This document shows, one piece after another, positions 10,573 through 23,271 of a stretch of DNA of 64,000 nt. The notes below the pieces were generated by a model that saw nothing but the letters and a program-made list of their open reading frames with translations, searched no databases and was not told where the DNA came from. Numbering within the stretch: position 1 is the first letter of the stretch; the number at the start of each line of letters is the position of its first letter. This DNA comes from Panorpa germanica. Its lineage: Eukaryota > Arthropoda > Insecta > Mecoptera > Panorpidae. The DNA is taken from positions 24,996,759 through 25,060,758 of the forward strand of contig OY783204.1 in assembly GCA_963678705.1 (NCBI GenBank). Direction: 5' to 3'. The position numbers and the translations under genes are program-made.

Positions 10573-12839
10573 TAGATGTACGAGTATGTTGATCTTTTAA
10601 TTAGTACCATGAGAGGTTCAAAAATTAAATTTTCTCTTTTGGTTAGATTTATACGTTATGAGTAGAGTAACAAAGCAGGTTCTGGGCAGTTTTGGAAGTG
10701 GTAATGATTGGGAATGAGTTTGGGGTAATGAATAAAGGATTGTGCTAAGTTTTACGAGATTAAATATAGCAATAGTTCAATATTATCTGAATTATAGCAC
10801 TTTGAATCGCAATATCTCGAGAAATAGTCAAGCAAATAAGATATTACTTAGACTATATACCCTTCATATTGTTATCCTTAATTTTCCTTAATAATAACTT
10901 GATACTCCTTAGTTATTACGTAGAGAGTATATACTTTTTAATTCCGTTCATTCCTGATGACGTTACAATAATCGCTCAAAGAACCAAACATTGCATTGAC
11001 GGGTTTACTTGCTTACAACAGCATTTACCTGCAGTTACATTTTATACTTAAATTTCTAGCTAAAAACAAGAGCAGGAGTTTAAATTCTGACTACATAACG
11101 ACGTTTACCAATTATCAATATTGGAATAGTGCAGTAGAGCAAACCCAATAGGATTTGATAAGTTTAAATAGTTGTAAAAAAGCAAAAACATATAAATAAA
11201 GTAATTTTAATTAAAGACGTTCTCGAGAGTTGATATTATATTCGGAAGGAAACCCTTATCAAAAATAGTATAGTTCATAACTGAAATTACTATTTCGATA
11301 CCAAAATTCATTACAATAATTTTAATTTCAGTTAGTAATATATTTCTATCCCACTAATCTTTTACAAAGCTCTATAACTTCACTGCTTTCAAAATTCATA
11401 ACGCGGTTAAAATCTGCGCCAGCTGCACATGCTAATTATTTGAATTCAGAAATCTCATATTCCGCATTACTTGAAACCTCATTAGGTACATCACAGCAAG
11501 TACAGCAACCGCACTACACCGGGACAAGACCAAGACTGAGAGGCAAGTGCGTTTAGCGTTGTCTCTCTCATCTTCCCAGTCTCATCCCCAACAACTCAAA
11601 AGTCAGGGAAGCCTAACGAGCTAATTACCCCGTCTAAATTAGTATTGACTTACTTTAATTACGGTTTATCATCACGGCAGCAGCATCAGTAGGCAGTTTC
11701 AACAGCCTTGCAACTGTTTGTACCCCTCTCTACTTTTTGTACATTTGAATTTCCCGCCTCATACCTCTACAGGAGTAACGCCATCTACCGATTCGTAAAT
11801 CTGATTGAGCGGAACTAATGAACAGTATTTTAGTATTTGCAGAAGAATTATTACATTCTAGTTACTCGAGAATTGCTGTGTTAATGAATTTGTGTTTGTA
11901 ATTTGATGACTGCTGGTTAAATATAGGTAGCTGTGTTCAGCAATGCATGCCCTAGAGACAAAACTGATCTTAGAAAACCTTGACTTTGTATTAAAGCCTA
12001 TTTAGACGTTTTTAAATCTGAATTATAAATACTTAATATTTATTTATACAATTTTAAATATATCATGTTTGTTCTAGGTAAACCAAAATCTACAAAATTG
12101 CAAAATAACACGTAGTTTTTTAATAAAATATTAGGAGCGGTAAACGACTTATACAATATAGTTACATTTTCAACCTTTTAATTAAATGAAAATGTAAATG
12201 TTATATTTCCATTATACAGTACGGTAGGTTGGTACACGTAGGTTATTAAAAGACCTCGTATTTTTATTCAGTCATCTAAAATACAAAGTGTAAAGGTAAA
12301 ACGCTGTTACAACATTTTGTCATGTGTAGTCAATATTTAGAACGAGAAGTTTTTATTATAAAATTTATTAATAGTTTATAAAAATTTAAAGAAAAAATAA
12401 CGACCTTTATTACAATAATAAGTATAATAACAGCGCACTAACGGTAAAGCATATTATTCTTCGATGTTCAAGGGGATACCTCAGGCAGATATTTAAAAGC
12501 AAGAATAGTTTAAACTTTATCAATAAAACTAATTTAATATCTTTAATTTAAATACTCATACTAGTATCTTAAAGTTGTAAATGTTTATAAATGTACATAT
12601 TCTTTTAAGGTGAAACATTACTTCATGGTTATATAGTTAGATATAGATGGCAACAGTGTACTAAAATGATAATCGATTTACAAATTTGTACTAGCACTCC
12701 ATGTTTTCTATTGATTGAGCTATTTAAACCATATAAACTTTAGGGATTAGATAAATATTCAAGCTTTGTTTATAAATAGATCATTAATTAGTATATTAGT
12801 ATATTATTTAGAAACATATAGCGTAACTTAGTCACATAT
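10573..12839. other. unannotated AT-rich DNA
   Basis: No gene was seen. A GC-richer patch at about 11470-11790 contains homeodomain-type TAAT cores and could be an enhancer or a remnant, but nothing in it is diagnostic. Confidence 0.45.
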
Positions 12840-12985
12840 GCTGAAACCGAAATTTATAACTGCAGTAGCCATGAATAGATCATTCTTATTGTCTGGATAT
12901 AAAGTATAAGAAGAAGCAGAACAATATTAGGGGCGATAAAAGACTACGTGCCTAGGAAGCCCGAGAAACTATTTAAAAAAAAAAT
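12840..12985 (+). mobile_element. non-LTR retrotransposon 3' tail, family D copy 1
   Basis: This 3' fragment matches the copies at 47597-47730 (plus), 23735-23870 (plus, degenerate) and 39073-39180 (minus). Shared blocks are CCGAAATTTATAAC, CAGTAGCCATGAATAGAT, GGATATAAAGT and GGGGCGATAAAAG. It ends GCCCGAGAAACTATT followed by a run of ten A, as expected for a target-primed retrotransposon. The reading frame is that of the C-terminal tail seen better at 39087-39384 (minus). It is strongly 5' truncated, with no reverse transcriptase left. Confidence 0.75.
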
Positions 12986-13029
12986 AAGTAGACTATGATT
13001 ACAACATATATTTATAAAAAATAATTATT

Positions 13030-13115
13030 CTAGGGTCTCTAAATTGCGTTAGTGTTGAAGAAGATACTCTTGATTATGTTAATCTAGGTTGTAAGAATGG
13101 AAAGAGTCCAATACA
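13030..13115 (+). pseudogene. degraded LINE C-terminal zinc-knuckle fragment (family D)
   Basis: In one plus-strand frame the codons at about 13057-13110 read EEDTLDYVNLGCKNGK. This lines up with EEEADPDHILWQCKNGK in the better copy at 39193-39384 (minus). The His of the DH motif has become Tyr and upstream cysteines are lost, so it is decayed. It lies just downstream of another family D tail at 12840-12985, so two insertions of the same family sit side by side. Confidence 0.5.
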
Positions 13116-15290
13116 CCAATTTCACAGTGAATATTTTATATTTGATTGCAGATGTAACAAGTTAATTGACTAAATGTAATGTGCAATTTATAATGGACCA
13201 ACAAATAGAAATATAAGTGAAACTAGTTAAAAATATAGTCAATTTCATTTATGTATAATGTTTTTTTTTTAATTTATAGTATAATTATTTACATAAGATA
13301 AGTTTTAATTATGTCTACAAGAAAATGTGTAAAATATTTTCTAATTGACATATTTAGGTTAGGATGCTGCGCACAGGGCTCTTAAACAGCGTGATCCGCC
13401 ACTGTTACCAATTTCCTGGATTTAGTTAAACAGTGTCACAATAATGGCCGCCATTTATTTACAAATAACAATATAACCTCAAAACGGATTAGACTTTGTT
13501 TATTATCTCCTATTATAAGATATTGACATGTGTGTTCAATTTAGCTGGCAATAGGTGGCAGCATTGTACATAATCGTGCGTTACCATATAGTATATTGTT
13601 TGTCGCTCAAAATTGTCGTTCTTCCGTCTTCCGAGAGTAATTCATAATAAAACATGTTAATATTACGTACAAGTCGAGTATACGGGAATTGTCTAAATTA
13701 AAACGCTTTCTGGAATGTTTGTTAGATGAATTTAACATTTCTCAAATAATTCCTTATTGCGGTACGGACGGGGATGGTGACGGGACGCGGGGGTAGAGAC
13801 GGGATGCGGGGGTAGACTTTCTATTTTCCATTCTGTTGTGTTGTATTCTCTTCTGTTGTAAAATATTACGAGCAAATAATATGTATGATGTTTATTAATA
13901 ATTTATGTGTATAATTTGAATATATTAACTCGTTATGATATATATAGATATAGATATAAATGTCTGTGTGTATGTTTCAACTGAATAAATATTCAGATAA
14001 GGTGAATGATGAATACACCCCCTCCTTCTCACCCACTTGGTGGGTTCGAGGTTGTGTTCCTTCGTTATGGTGCAAATTGAAATATGAAACAATAGAATTA
14101 TCTATGTGTGAGAGAGTGTATATGAACTAATAATGTAAGAAATGTGAAGAAAGGTGGTTTAATATTAATATTCAAGTATAAAACAGTGTTATGTGGATCT
14201 AAGACTTCAATAAGGGTATATTTACACTTAGGTTTATCAAGGGGTGTTCTCTCTTATTATTTTAAGACACGAATTTCTTAAGACAGCTACATCCTGTTTT
14301 TTTATTAAATTTATTTATATTGCAATCTGTTATTTTAACATTTAGCAATAGGTTATCAACAATATCTGTATTCTTTAAAACATTTACTACAAAATTATAT
14401 TTAAGAAATCTAAAATTGCCACCAATTTTATCCGAAAACAAATTTCATTCCATTTTCCTTAGTAGCTAGTTTTCTTCCTTTCAAAGTTTCCATTATTTGT
14501 GCTGTTTGCTGGCAAACATAGCGTGTCATGCCATGCCACCTCGTCATACAAATGCAATTTATAAAATATTCGCTTCAATAAACAATTTTTTTATTTAAAT
14601 TTTTTTTTTTCATTTTTGATAAAAACTTTATTGAAGTTAACTTAACATAAACATAACCTTTGGCACTGGTTAGATGCTGCCTAGTTGGATTTTTGGTGTA
14701 TTCGTATTTGGATTACAGACTTCTGTTCTCTGTACTCATCATACGAGTATCAGTGCCAGTACGCACTGAGAAATGTGCCCAATCGAGAACTTATATCCAG
14801 CTTCCAGCATCTCTTACCCGTATAGTATATATACTCGTACCATACCATTAAATCCCAGAGGCATTTTTCTCGATGGGGCGATAGCGATTGCGATAGCACA
14901 ACTCAATTCCATCGTTCAATCACCGCGCACTATAAAGTACATATTCGATATTATAGAGTATGATATAGTCACACAGCGTGTCTCCAAATATACACACAAA
15001 CTATTAATTTATTTATAGAAAACTAATCGCTACTTGAAGTTGTCAATTAGCCAATTAAAAATGATCTAGTTTTGTCAATTAAGAATCTTTTTATATCATA
15101 CTTTAAAAATCATGTTAATGGCGAGTTAACACTCCTACTGGACAACGATTAGACTGAAAAGGGAAAATGTAATCGTGCAAAATGTAATATACATTTATGT
15201 TTAATATTTCATATCATACAACATGATCCTATATTATAATGTTCCAACTGTATATTTATATGTTTATATGTTTATATGTTTGTTGCTGAA
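13116..15290. other. unannotated AT-rich DNA
   Basis: No gene was found. Apart from the G-rich direct repeat listed separately, it is plain AT-rich sequence. The overlapping frames at 14660-15018 (plus) show no family features. Confidence 0.5.
13779..13816 (+). repeat. 19-bp G-rich direct repeat with G-quadruplex motif
   Basis: Two tandem units, GACGGGACGCGGGGGTAGA and GACGGGATGCGGGGGTAGA, follow another GGGG run. The pattern GGG-N4-GGGGG-N7-GGG-N4-GGGGG satisfies the usual G-quadruplex rule on the plus strand. It is exceptional in such AT-rich DNA. Confidence 0.85.
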
Positions 15291-15349
15291 ATTCGTATGG
15301 TAGAATGAAAACGGCTCCATCAATGTTTTTGAAAGTTTGCTATTTCGTA

Positions 15350-16091
15350 GAGAAAAAAATTCTAAGACTTTTGGCGTCCCCGGATTTTTCCTTGAATTTC
15401 CTGGAAACCCGTAATTTTGGAAAAACTGGAAAAAAAGTGATCCCTGTTTTGCTGTATTACTTTTAAGTCGTAAAAGATAGAAAGCTGAAATTTTGCATGT
15501 GTATTAAGCTATTTAATGCTGACATTTCTCAAAAATTTGAAATTCAAAAATTGAAAAAGTGGGGGTTGAAGAAATTCGGGGGCCCGGTAGGGAACTTTAG
15601 AGAAAGTTCATATTTTGGATTCTAGAATAATTAAATATATTATTAATAAAAAAAAATTCAAAATTTCAAAATTTTATTTGGGGGCACGGCGGGCAATATT
15701 TGCCGAGAGTAAAAATTGTGCTAGAAAGTTGAAATTTTGTATATAGGCTAACCTTGGTAACTTATTTACGAATCGAAAAAAGAAATCCCAAATTTTGAAA
15801 AAAAGTTAGTCAAATTTCGCATAAATTGAAAATATTTTTTATTTTGATAAAAAAAATATATTTTTTTAGTCAATTTATATGTGCAATGTATATGTGCGAG
15901 TTTATTTATTATTTCAATTTAAAAATAGAACAGTTAAATATGAAATGTAATTACGAATTATTTTATTGGATTCAAATGATACACGCCAAAAAGACGCTTT
16001 ACGACGGGGGAAACTCTGGTGGAATTAAAATTTTTACATGAAGTTCAAGCCACACACAAAAGACAGACGTCGCTTGCGACGGGGGTAAAAG
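15350..16091 (+). mobile_element. putative Helitron body
   Basis: The block from about 15350 is unlike its surroundings, with several G-runs and repeated GAAATTTTG-type words (AAGCTGAAATTTTGCATGTG and AAGTTGAAATTTTGTATATA). It leads into the Helitron-like 3' end at 16068-16095. I could not define the 5' TC end, and no Rep/helicase reading frame is present. If it is a Helitron, it is non-autonomous. Confidence 0.35.
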
Positions 16092-16096
16092 CTAGT
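16068..16096 (+). mobile_element. Helitron-like 3' terminus
   Basis: A perfect 6-bp hairpin, CGTCGC-TT-GCGACG (16068-16081), is followed after 10 bases by CTAG (16092-16095) and then T. A short GC-rich hairpin about 10 bases before a terminal CTRR, with insertion ahead of T, is the hallmark of Helitron 3' ends. A related GACGGGGG string lies about 75 bases upstream, without the hairpin. Confidence 0.6.
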
Positions 16097-16339
16097 AAAT
16101 TTAAATTGTTTAATTAGTCTAATAGACTAGATTGTAATAGTAAATTAAAAAAATATATTTATTATAAGAAAATGTTGAATGTACAACATATTATTTATTA
16201 AAAACATATCAAAGTTCAATATAACTACCTGTATTTTGTTATAATTGTTTTGCCTTCAAGCTTTTTACATTCAATTTAATCTTATTTCAACTAACTTTAA
16301 CCTAATTTCCAATTGAAATCTATTTTCCTTTAGTTTGTT

Positions 16340-16800
16340 TGCTTTCACTTTCTTTTCACCTCCATCATGCATCCTCTTCCTTGAATCTTTCCTTGCAATA
16401 TCTTCTTTAGGCATAATTCACTTTCCACCCTCTCTCCACACTTTTTTACTTAATATTTATTTGAGTACATCAACTTTCAAAAGTTATTAGCACTTAAAAA
16501 GAATATATACATTTATAAACATTTACAATACATAATTCATAATTTACTACTTATACACCTACTTAATATAAAGAGACTTTGTTAGTTTTATTGATAAACA
16601 ATCAATAAGTTTTTCAGATTTTCCTTGCTTTCAAATATCAGCCTCTATATTCCTGATGCATATTATATTATCTCCCGACACTTCTTCTTAATGTGCTCAA
16701 ATTATTCTCCCCACCTTCTCTCACATTCTGCATGTTTTCTCGTTCTCTTTTTCCCAATTCGTCTTCCGATTCCTCAAGCTGTCCATTCCAAGGAATAAAG
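16340..16800 (-). mobile_element. LINE-type 3' tail family B, copy 2 (longest)
   Basis: Read on the minus strand, this runs from about 16800 to an AATAAATATTAA-type end with an A-rich tail at about 16440. It shares AACTTTCAAAAGTTATTAGCAC with copies at 2556 and 63962, and AAAGAGACT plus CAATAAG-TTTTTCAGATTTTCC with the copy at 29539. Upstream, the minus strand is purine-rich (Glu/Lys/Arg-coding) with several stops. This could be the decayed end of a LINE ORF2 or a non-coding SINE body. I cannot name the clade. Confidence 0.55.
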
Positions 16801-18223
16801 AAGTTACTTGATGCAACGAGAGGAACATGTCACATAATCTTTCGTGAATAATGAAATTAAGGCAGTTATAAAAAATATACAACTACATACGTAATTTAGG
16901 TTAATTCATTTAATTTGGTTTTACCAATAAAGTTGTTTGCAATATTCGGAGGCACCCTATGAAACATGCTCGTAGATCAAATGTTAGTAGCTTCGTGTAT
17001 ATGGGATCCAGACTTGGGGCCATGGGAGTCCTTTTTTATATGGACAATACATCAGAATTTCAACACGCAGTAGTCACCGTTCTTATATGCGTACAATCCA
17101 TGCTTTCTCGGCGTGATCGGTTATCCCGCTATCCTATTTATCCTGCTCCTGTCTCCCTTGATCCCCATCCCCTTCCCTTCCCTGTAACTATTCCTATAGA
17201 CGTCTTATTGATAAAGGTCGCCTTGACACTGCTAAGTGAATGATGTTTTAATAATTAATTACTTACTAAACGACATTAACAAGGGTTGAAGTTGAAGGTC
17301 ACATATGATTATGCAAAATATTTCCTATTTATATATATTAAGTCTTATATATGGTTCAACAATATTATTACTTATTTGAGAATGGTACAGTCCGAGCTAC
17401 AACACAACACATCTGAGAGGCACTGTCATATTTTGAATAATTAATATAATAATTAATATTAAATAAAGTACATTACTCTCATATGACGTAACCACATTAA
17501 GTGCGTTTAAAATTAAAACTAAAACAGTAGAACGAAATAAAACTTACCATTAATTTTAAAAAATATTTAAAATTTTATGTATTAGTCTCTTGTTTTTCAA
17601 TAAGCGATAATAGGACAAGGGCCTATGCAAACTATAAACTAAAGCAAGTACCCTTGAGACTATTCCCAATGGTGATTATTTGCTATTCATTGATTTTTTT
17701 AATTTTTTGGTTTATATAACTCAAAGCACACACACACACACACATACACACTAATACCACACCATATATCCACTAATGCATACCAATACAATGAATGCAT
17801 TTTAAATAGTATAGTTATGGAGTTTATCACCCGTGATATTGGTTTGGATGTTGAATAGCCCTCGAATGGACCAAATATTGATTTTCTATGAAGACTAGTA
17901 TACTTATAGCTTCATCAATGCATAGCTATGTCTACAGGTTATAGCTACAGTATACGTAATGATGAAATTTCAAATAAAATGAAGGAATTATTGATAATTC
18001 ATTCCACTGTAAACTCTTTTCAGTGATTTACTTTATCTACAGGGTAAATAACCGTCGCGTTTTGTGATGGGGTAGTATTCAACAGACTGGAGATATGCAG
18101 TCTCCGGACTAACTTAGACTTAGACTGGACGTGATACTGCTTTTAATGGAGTCACTAAATCAAAAACAATTTTATACATGAACAAGTTTTAACTTCTGTT
18201 GGAATCAGTCATTCCTAAATCTG
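16801..18223. other. unannotated DNA
   Basis: No gene was seen. It contains a pyrimidine-rich tract at 17125-17185 and a CA microsatellite at 17727-17749. The 94-codon plus frame at 16959-17243 crosses the pyrimidine tract and shows no domain. Confidence 0.5.
17727..17749 (+). repeat. CA microsatellite
   Basis: About ten CA units with one T interruption. Confidence 0.9.
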
Positions 18224-18376
18224 ATATATTATTTATTATATTAATTGTGTGCCTTTCGGTTTTACAATCTACAGTATTATATTTCCTAATACATTTCATT
18301 CCTATATACATTCAAACTTACAACTAAACTTAAACAATTCTAGTGCTACCAGAAGTACTTTTTGCTTGTTCTTCTC
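18224..18376 (-). repeat. repeat pair E, copy 1 (possible LINE 3' end)
   Basis: TATTAATTGTGTGCCTTTCG through CAGAAGTACTTTTTGCTTGT matches 36066-36219 almost throughout. On the minus strand it ends in an A/T-rich AATATAATAAATAATAT tail, and the upstream minus strand is rich in Arg/Glu codons (18350-18560). This suggests the 3' end of a LINE in minus orientation. The clade is unknown. Confidence 0.6.
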
Positions 18377-18561
18377 TTGACACTCTCTCTTCATATTCCC
18401 TAGTCCTCATTCATTCTCACCGTTTCCTCACCTCTTGTCTTCTTTGTCTTCTCTCGACAAACCCTCTATTACCTATTCACTATCCTTCTTCCCTTCTGTC
18501 TTCATTTTCACTTCTCCCGTTTTTTACGTCTATCACTCTGTTTCTTTTGTCCGACCATTGA

Positions 18562-19832
18562 ATTGATACTAGGAAAAATATTCCCTCCTAAATATGCGTT
18601 ATTAGTAATAATACAGCAGCGATGTATATTTTAACAATCGCGTTGTGTCTTCAGGAATGATTTTCAAAGTTGGCAAAAAAGTCACAAAACAATACGCTTG
18701 GTAATAGTATCTTTGCTCTCACGAAACTACATCGAACATAAATGCCCTCTACAACCATCATTTAACTCCATAGCTTCTGCACATTCACCCTCACCCCACT
18801 TCCACCTAAAATAAACGCAGTCACACGGCGTACACTATCAATGCATTGATTCTATAGACATATAATCACATTATCCTGTAACAATCCATAATTTATGCAC
18901 TCTGTCATCGACAGTCATCCATATTTCACAACAGCTCCGATTGTTGAAAGTGCCGACAGAGAGAACAGCATATGAGCTTGAATAAACATCCGCTAGAGGG
19001 ATAGATACATTGGGGTAGCGCAGCTGCATTCATTGTGTACTTGTGATATGACGTAGCTATAGAAATAACATAGAGTCGTACTCGTAAAGTGCATTTTGAA
19101 GTCGATATATGTATGTACAGACAGACGTCTAGTCGATTGTCAAAGCTTTGGAAATTTTTATTTGTTTGTGTCAATAAAGCTTTTAAAAAGCTCGATGTTT
19201 TGAACTTTTAATTATATGTTGAGTATATGCTGGAAAAACTATTTATGTAATGTTGTTTAATATGCATATTACTTTTAAACTAAAGATAAAAAACTGTATT
19301 TGGAAAGTTTGCATATTTTCGGGTCATAAAAACCGTTCTCATTGCTTAACCTTTCCAACTTATTGAAATATATTGTCATAAACAATAGGAGCTTGATTTT
19401 CTGAGATTTTGCAAAAGTCTGAATAAGTATAACTAACCCTCCCTCTGAACACTATATTTTTCGATTTTTCACACGCAGGGCTAATAGAAAAAGCCAGTCA
19501 TTAAACATTCTATTTCTTTATAATAATTTTAATTTGTTGATTTTAGTTATAATTTATATTTATTTATATACGATATTATCGTTTTTATTTTATGGATTCT
19601 TTTATATTTTCTACAAACGTTGAAACTCTATTGCATATGTACAAAGCAACTTCTTCTAGGCACCAAACATTGCATCGGCGGGCTGTTTTCAACAGCGTAT
19701 AGCTAGCATCTAAATTGATGATACCTAACAACGTTCAACAACAGTCAGGCTTTGCACTTTAATAAATTTAATCAGTTTAATCAAAGAAATTCTCAGACCT
19801 GCTTACTGCATCTATCGTTTAAGTCCTACCAT
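18562..19832. other. unannotated AT-rich DNA
   Basis: No gene, RNA or repeat could be supported. The frame at 18926-19174 (minus) is short and not recognised. Confidence 0.5.
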
Positions 19833-20075
19833 CACAGCAAACATTTTGGAGTCACTTTGCCTTCATATTGAAGATGCGTATGATTCTTTTGCCATGAAAG
19901 AGATCATTTACAGTTCAGTCGTTCATATGCATTGTCTATTTTATCGGCTTCAAATAGCGAAGCCACTCCACCTGTCGGAATACAAATGAAGATAAAGTTG
20001 ATGCGAACTATAATTGAAATACAATAGTGATGGAAACGTCACAAAACAGGACACTTCACCAAATTGTTTACTGGG
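19833..20075. mobile_element. MITE family F, copy 1
   Basis: This matches 25587-25825 over most of its length, sharing CATATTGAAGATGCGTATGA, CACTCCACCTGTCGGAATAC and TACAAATGAAGATAAAGTTG. Combining copies gives inverted ends: CCCAGTAAACATTTTGG (intact at the left of copy 2) and CAAATTGTTTACTGGG (intact at the right of copy 1). It is non-coding. The minus frame at 19950-20180 is a by-product. Confidence 0.65.
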
Positions 20076-22394
20076 ATTGGAGAAAACATTATATTTAGTT
20101 TTTAAAAAGTAAATGAAATCATCTGCAATAACAGATAATGACATCAATAAGTCGATACTTGGAAACATAAAGGGTTTCATAAAGAAGTCGTTGCAGTGAA
20201 CACGACCCTTAAGAATTTAAACCAATAATTCGCTCGACTACAAACGGTAAATCCAATCAACGATGCGAAATAAATGAAATAGTGTGCCAACAACACTTAA
20301 CAAATAATCAAAATCACACAAGCGTGGTGTCCAGGCGTTGGTCACCGTCGGCGTTAGGATGGGGGTGGCACACATAAGCCATGGGGAGAAGTAATCCAAC
20401 CCACAGGCATATTTCTGGACGCCTGTAGACCAAAACATTAGCCACAGCCACAGACACAGCCAGCGGTACTGTGGTTTTATTTAACACATGCAAAATGTTC
20501 AATCTAGTTTAACAACATCTTCTATTAGAATGCAGAAATGGGAGGACAATAACGCAGCCAATTTACTATTAATGGTGAAATTTAAAATGTAACAAAACAT
20601 ATTATACATCCATAAAAGCGAAGTTAAACTGTATCGGTATCATTTTATGGGGGTGTCAATACTTATTTATTATTCGTTTAACAATGTTCGAAGATATTGT
20701 TATAGAATCATTGAGAAAAACAAGTATGTTTCAAATGAACCAGTGAGCGAAAGTATTGAGTATTGTCGAGTTCGAAATAAACCGTCAGCAAATGAAACAA
20801 AACTGAAAACTAGTATAACACACGAGACAATAGTTTTTATTACGTCGCTATTTTTGTAGTTTCCTTCAGTTAATTTTTCATTTATATATTCGTAAGTAGA
20901 TTTACAGTGTAAGCGTGTTTTAATGGGGTTGTAGTGACATACTAACTGAGGAGGAGGGTCCTCATAGACCCCGGTGCAACATAGGTTCTTAAATTTTGTG
21001 TCGAAGCTAGAAAAAATGTAATTTCACACAGACTGCAGTTCTCTATTAGCCAGGGTAAAGTGTACTTGCCATATATTGATAAAATTAGCTATCTGAAGAA
21101 TTAGACTCAATTATTATATTAGCAATTTGAATTTGTGTTAAATTAAACACGCCAAAAGTTATCTCAATTTTTGACCTCATGCCGTAAACTTCTAACCTTC
21201 TGCTTAATTTCAACCTCTGTTTTATAATAGAGTGCAAAAGAGATGGCAATAATTAGATCTTTTTGAAAAACTGCCTACGTCCAGGGTGAAGCAGTGAAAC
21301 AGCATGATTTAAAAAAATAACAAAAATTAGAGATTAAGGAAAAGTTGATTTATTTAAACATAAATGAGATGTACAATAGTGGAAATGATTAATTTAGCAA
21401 GATCTGAAATCGTCGTGTATATAAAATGTTATTACTTTTAAGGAGAAGACAAGCCTTCAATTACACTCTTCTTAAAACCATTTTACATAGAAAATAAAAT
21501 AGTCATCAATAGAGAAAGTCACAAAAATGTTATATGGAACAATATGCCTGCTAAACACAAAACATGGATGCTACCTTACATTTAATAAAAATCATAGTAA
21601 TATTTAGTTTAATAAGGTCTTATTTTATTATTTAAGACTATTTTAAAAGCCTTTATTCCTTAAGAAGTACTTTTTAAGATTTTAAAACTTGAGATGTATA
21701 TAATAAACATTTATAAATACTCTAATGTACATTTATTACGGGAGTACATTTATTTTTCTAGAAACAGTAAAGCAGGTCACAAAACGTTGCACTGTTTACG
21801 TAACATGTAATTATTTTTATGTTTTATAAACCAAAAAACTGAAAGTATAAATTATTTTGATGAATGTTGATGAACCCAAATTAATATAAAAAGAAAACAG
21901 TATTGACACCACTAGATATATTGTACTTAAATTTTTGCTCTACGGTTACGATCAAAGGATATCTATGGTATACGTGTACTAGCGAGTGCTTCAGGATATG
22001 AGGATGAGATGGGAAAACATTTCAAACACGTGATGCATATGGAATATTAAAAATATTAAAAGTTGATATGATCCACTGGACCTCGTACAGAGTAAGAGAC
22101 GATGGGCAGGCGTAGAGCGTACAGAGGATGGCAGATGGCGGATGTTGGATGTTGGATGCTGGATGGCATTTAGCAGCGAGAAGAGTTAATTGGCGGGTAA
22201 TTGTTATTTTGTTCGTCCACGCGTGAACACGTTCAACGAAAATATAAAAAAAGATAATTAATAAATATTTAATGAACTGAGCCAAATGGTTTTTTTAATA
22301 TTATTGTTGTGAAGCGTCTGTTTACGAAAGTAATTACCAGGAATTTACCTTTGGTAAATAACTAGTAAATATTATTACTGGTAAATACTGTAAT
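20076..22394. other. unannotated DNA
   Basis: No gene is supported. A GC-richer patch at 20320-20480 carries two overlapping minus frames, neither with a family motif. A short GGATGTTGGATGCTGGATGG-like tandem stretch lies at 22127-22170. Confidence 0.45.
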
Positions 22395-22396
22395 TA

Positions 22397-22586
22397 TGGT
22401 TCAAATTACGAGAGTTCGGCGGCGACTCATTACTTAAAAGAAGTTATGGGTATAAACTGCCGATATAACTAAAAAGCACTGACTCACTTGTTTTTCTATA
22501 ATGTATATAGAAACGAATAAGATAAAATTTATTATCGTATTATATATGTATATTGTATTACCGCCGAACTATCGTAATTTGGACTA
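22397..22586. mobile_element. MITE family G, copy 1 (TTCAAATTACGAGAGTTCGG)
   Basis: The left end reads TTCAAATTACGAGAGTTCGG then CGGCGACTCA. The right end is its complement with two mismatches (CCGCCGAACTATCGTAATTT). Both ends are flanked by TA, consistent with a Tc1/mariner/pogo-type TA target duplication. At about 190 bp it has no coding capacity. Related copies are at 36861 (one end only), 52747-52909 and 60851-61170. Confidence 0.8.
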
Positions 22587-22752
22587 TATAAACATTTCCA
22601 AGGAGAAAGGTGTAAACTATGCTAAGTAAAATGTGTACAATAAAAAAATAGTCAAGATGCACTGTGCTCTATCGCACTGTCCCATCAAAATTTCAATTCA
22701 ATTAACCGACTACTTTTCGAGTTTTGCGAGCACAAACATACGCAGGCTGAAT

Positions 22753-22775
22753 TTATATATATATATATATATATA
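22753..22775. repeat. TA microsatellite
   Basis: About 11 TA units in tandem. Confidence 0.9.
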
Positions 22776-23271
22776 AAGATACCCCACTTGAATGTTCAGA
22801 TAATTGCAATGACAAACTACCGAGTGGTACGTCATCGACTGTGACGTCACAATCAATTATTCCCGATCACATTATCCATCACGTAAACCATTTCCTATAT
22901 AATTAATATATCATTCGCAATTATGCATCTCCTTACAAGTATAATTGCAGGTACAAACGTAATGATAGCTATAATTTAAGCACACAATTGAGCAATAAAT
23001 ATCTCACCGCAGCGCACCCGCATACCCCGCACCACGTACGCAATAATAGTACTTGAATATATCGGATTTGCTGTACGTCATTAGCTGATTGAGATAATTA
23101 GAGATGAGCTCCTACTGTGAAATTCTGTAATACAAACGTACTCGAATAATTGTACGAGTACATGCACAGGTTTAGAACAAACGTACACGTATACAAATTA
23201 GTGAAATAATTATTCGTATAAAATGAATTTAAAAAAATTCAAATGTTTATTACTTATAACCATATTTTTTT

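Noticed and set aside
18343-18561. Ser/Leu-rich plus frame of 72 codons
   Set aside because: It is the antisense of a purine-rich stretch upstream of a probable LINE 3' end. The composition reflects a pyrimidine-rich strand.
20238-20502. Two overlapping minus frames in a GC-richer patch, one with a hydrophobic stretch
   Set aside because: The hydrophobic run resembles a membrane segment, but no family is recognised, the two frames compete, and there is no supporting context.
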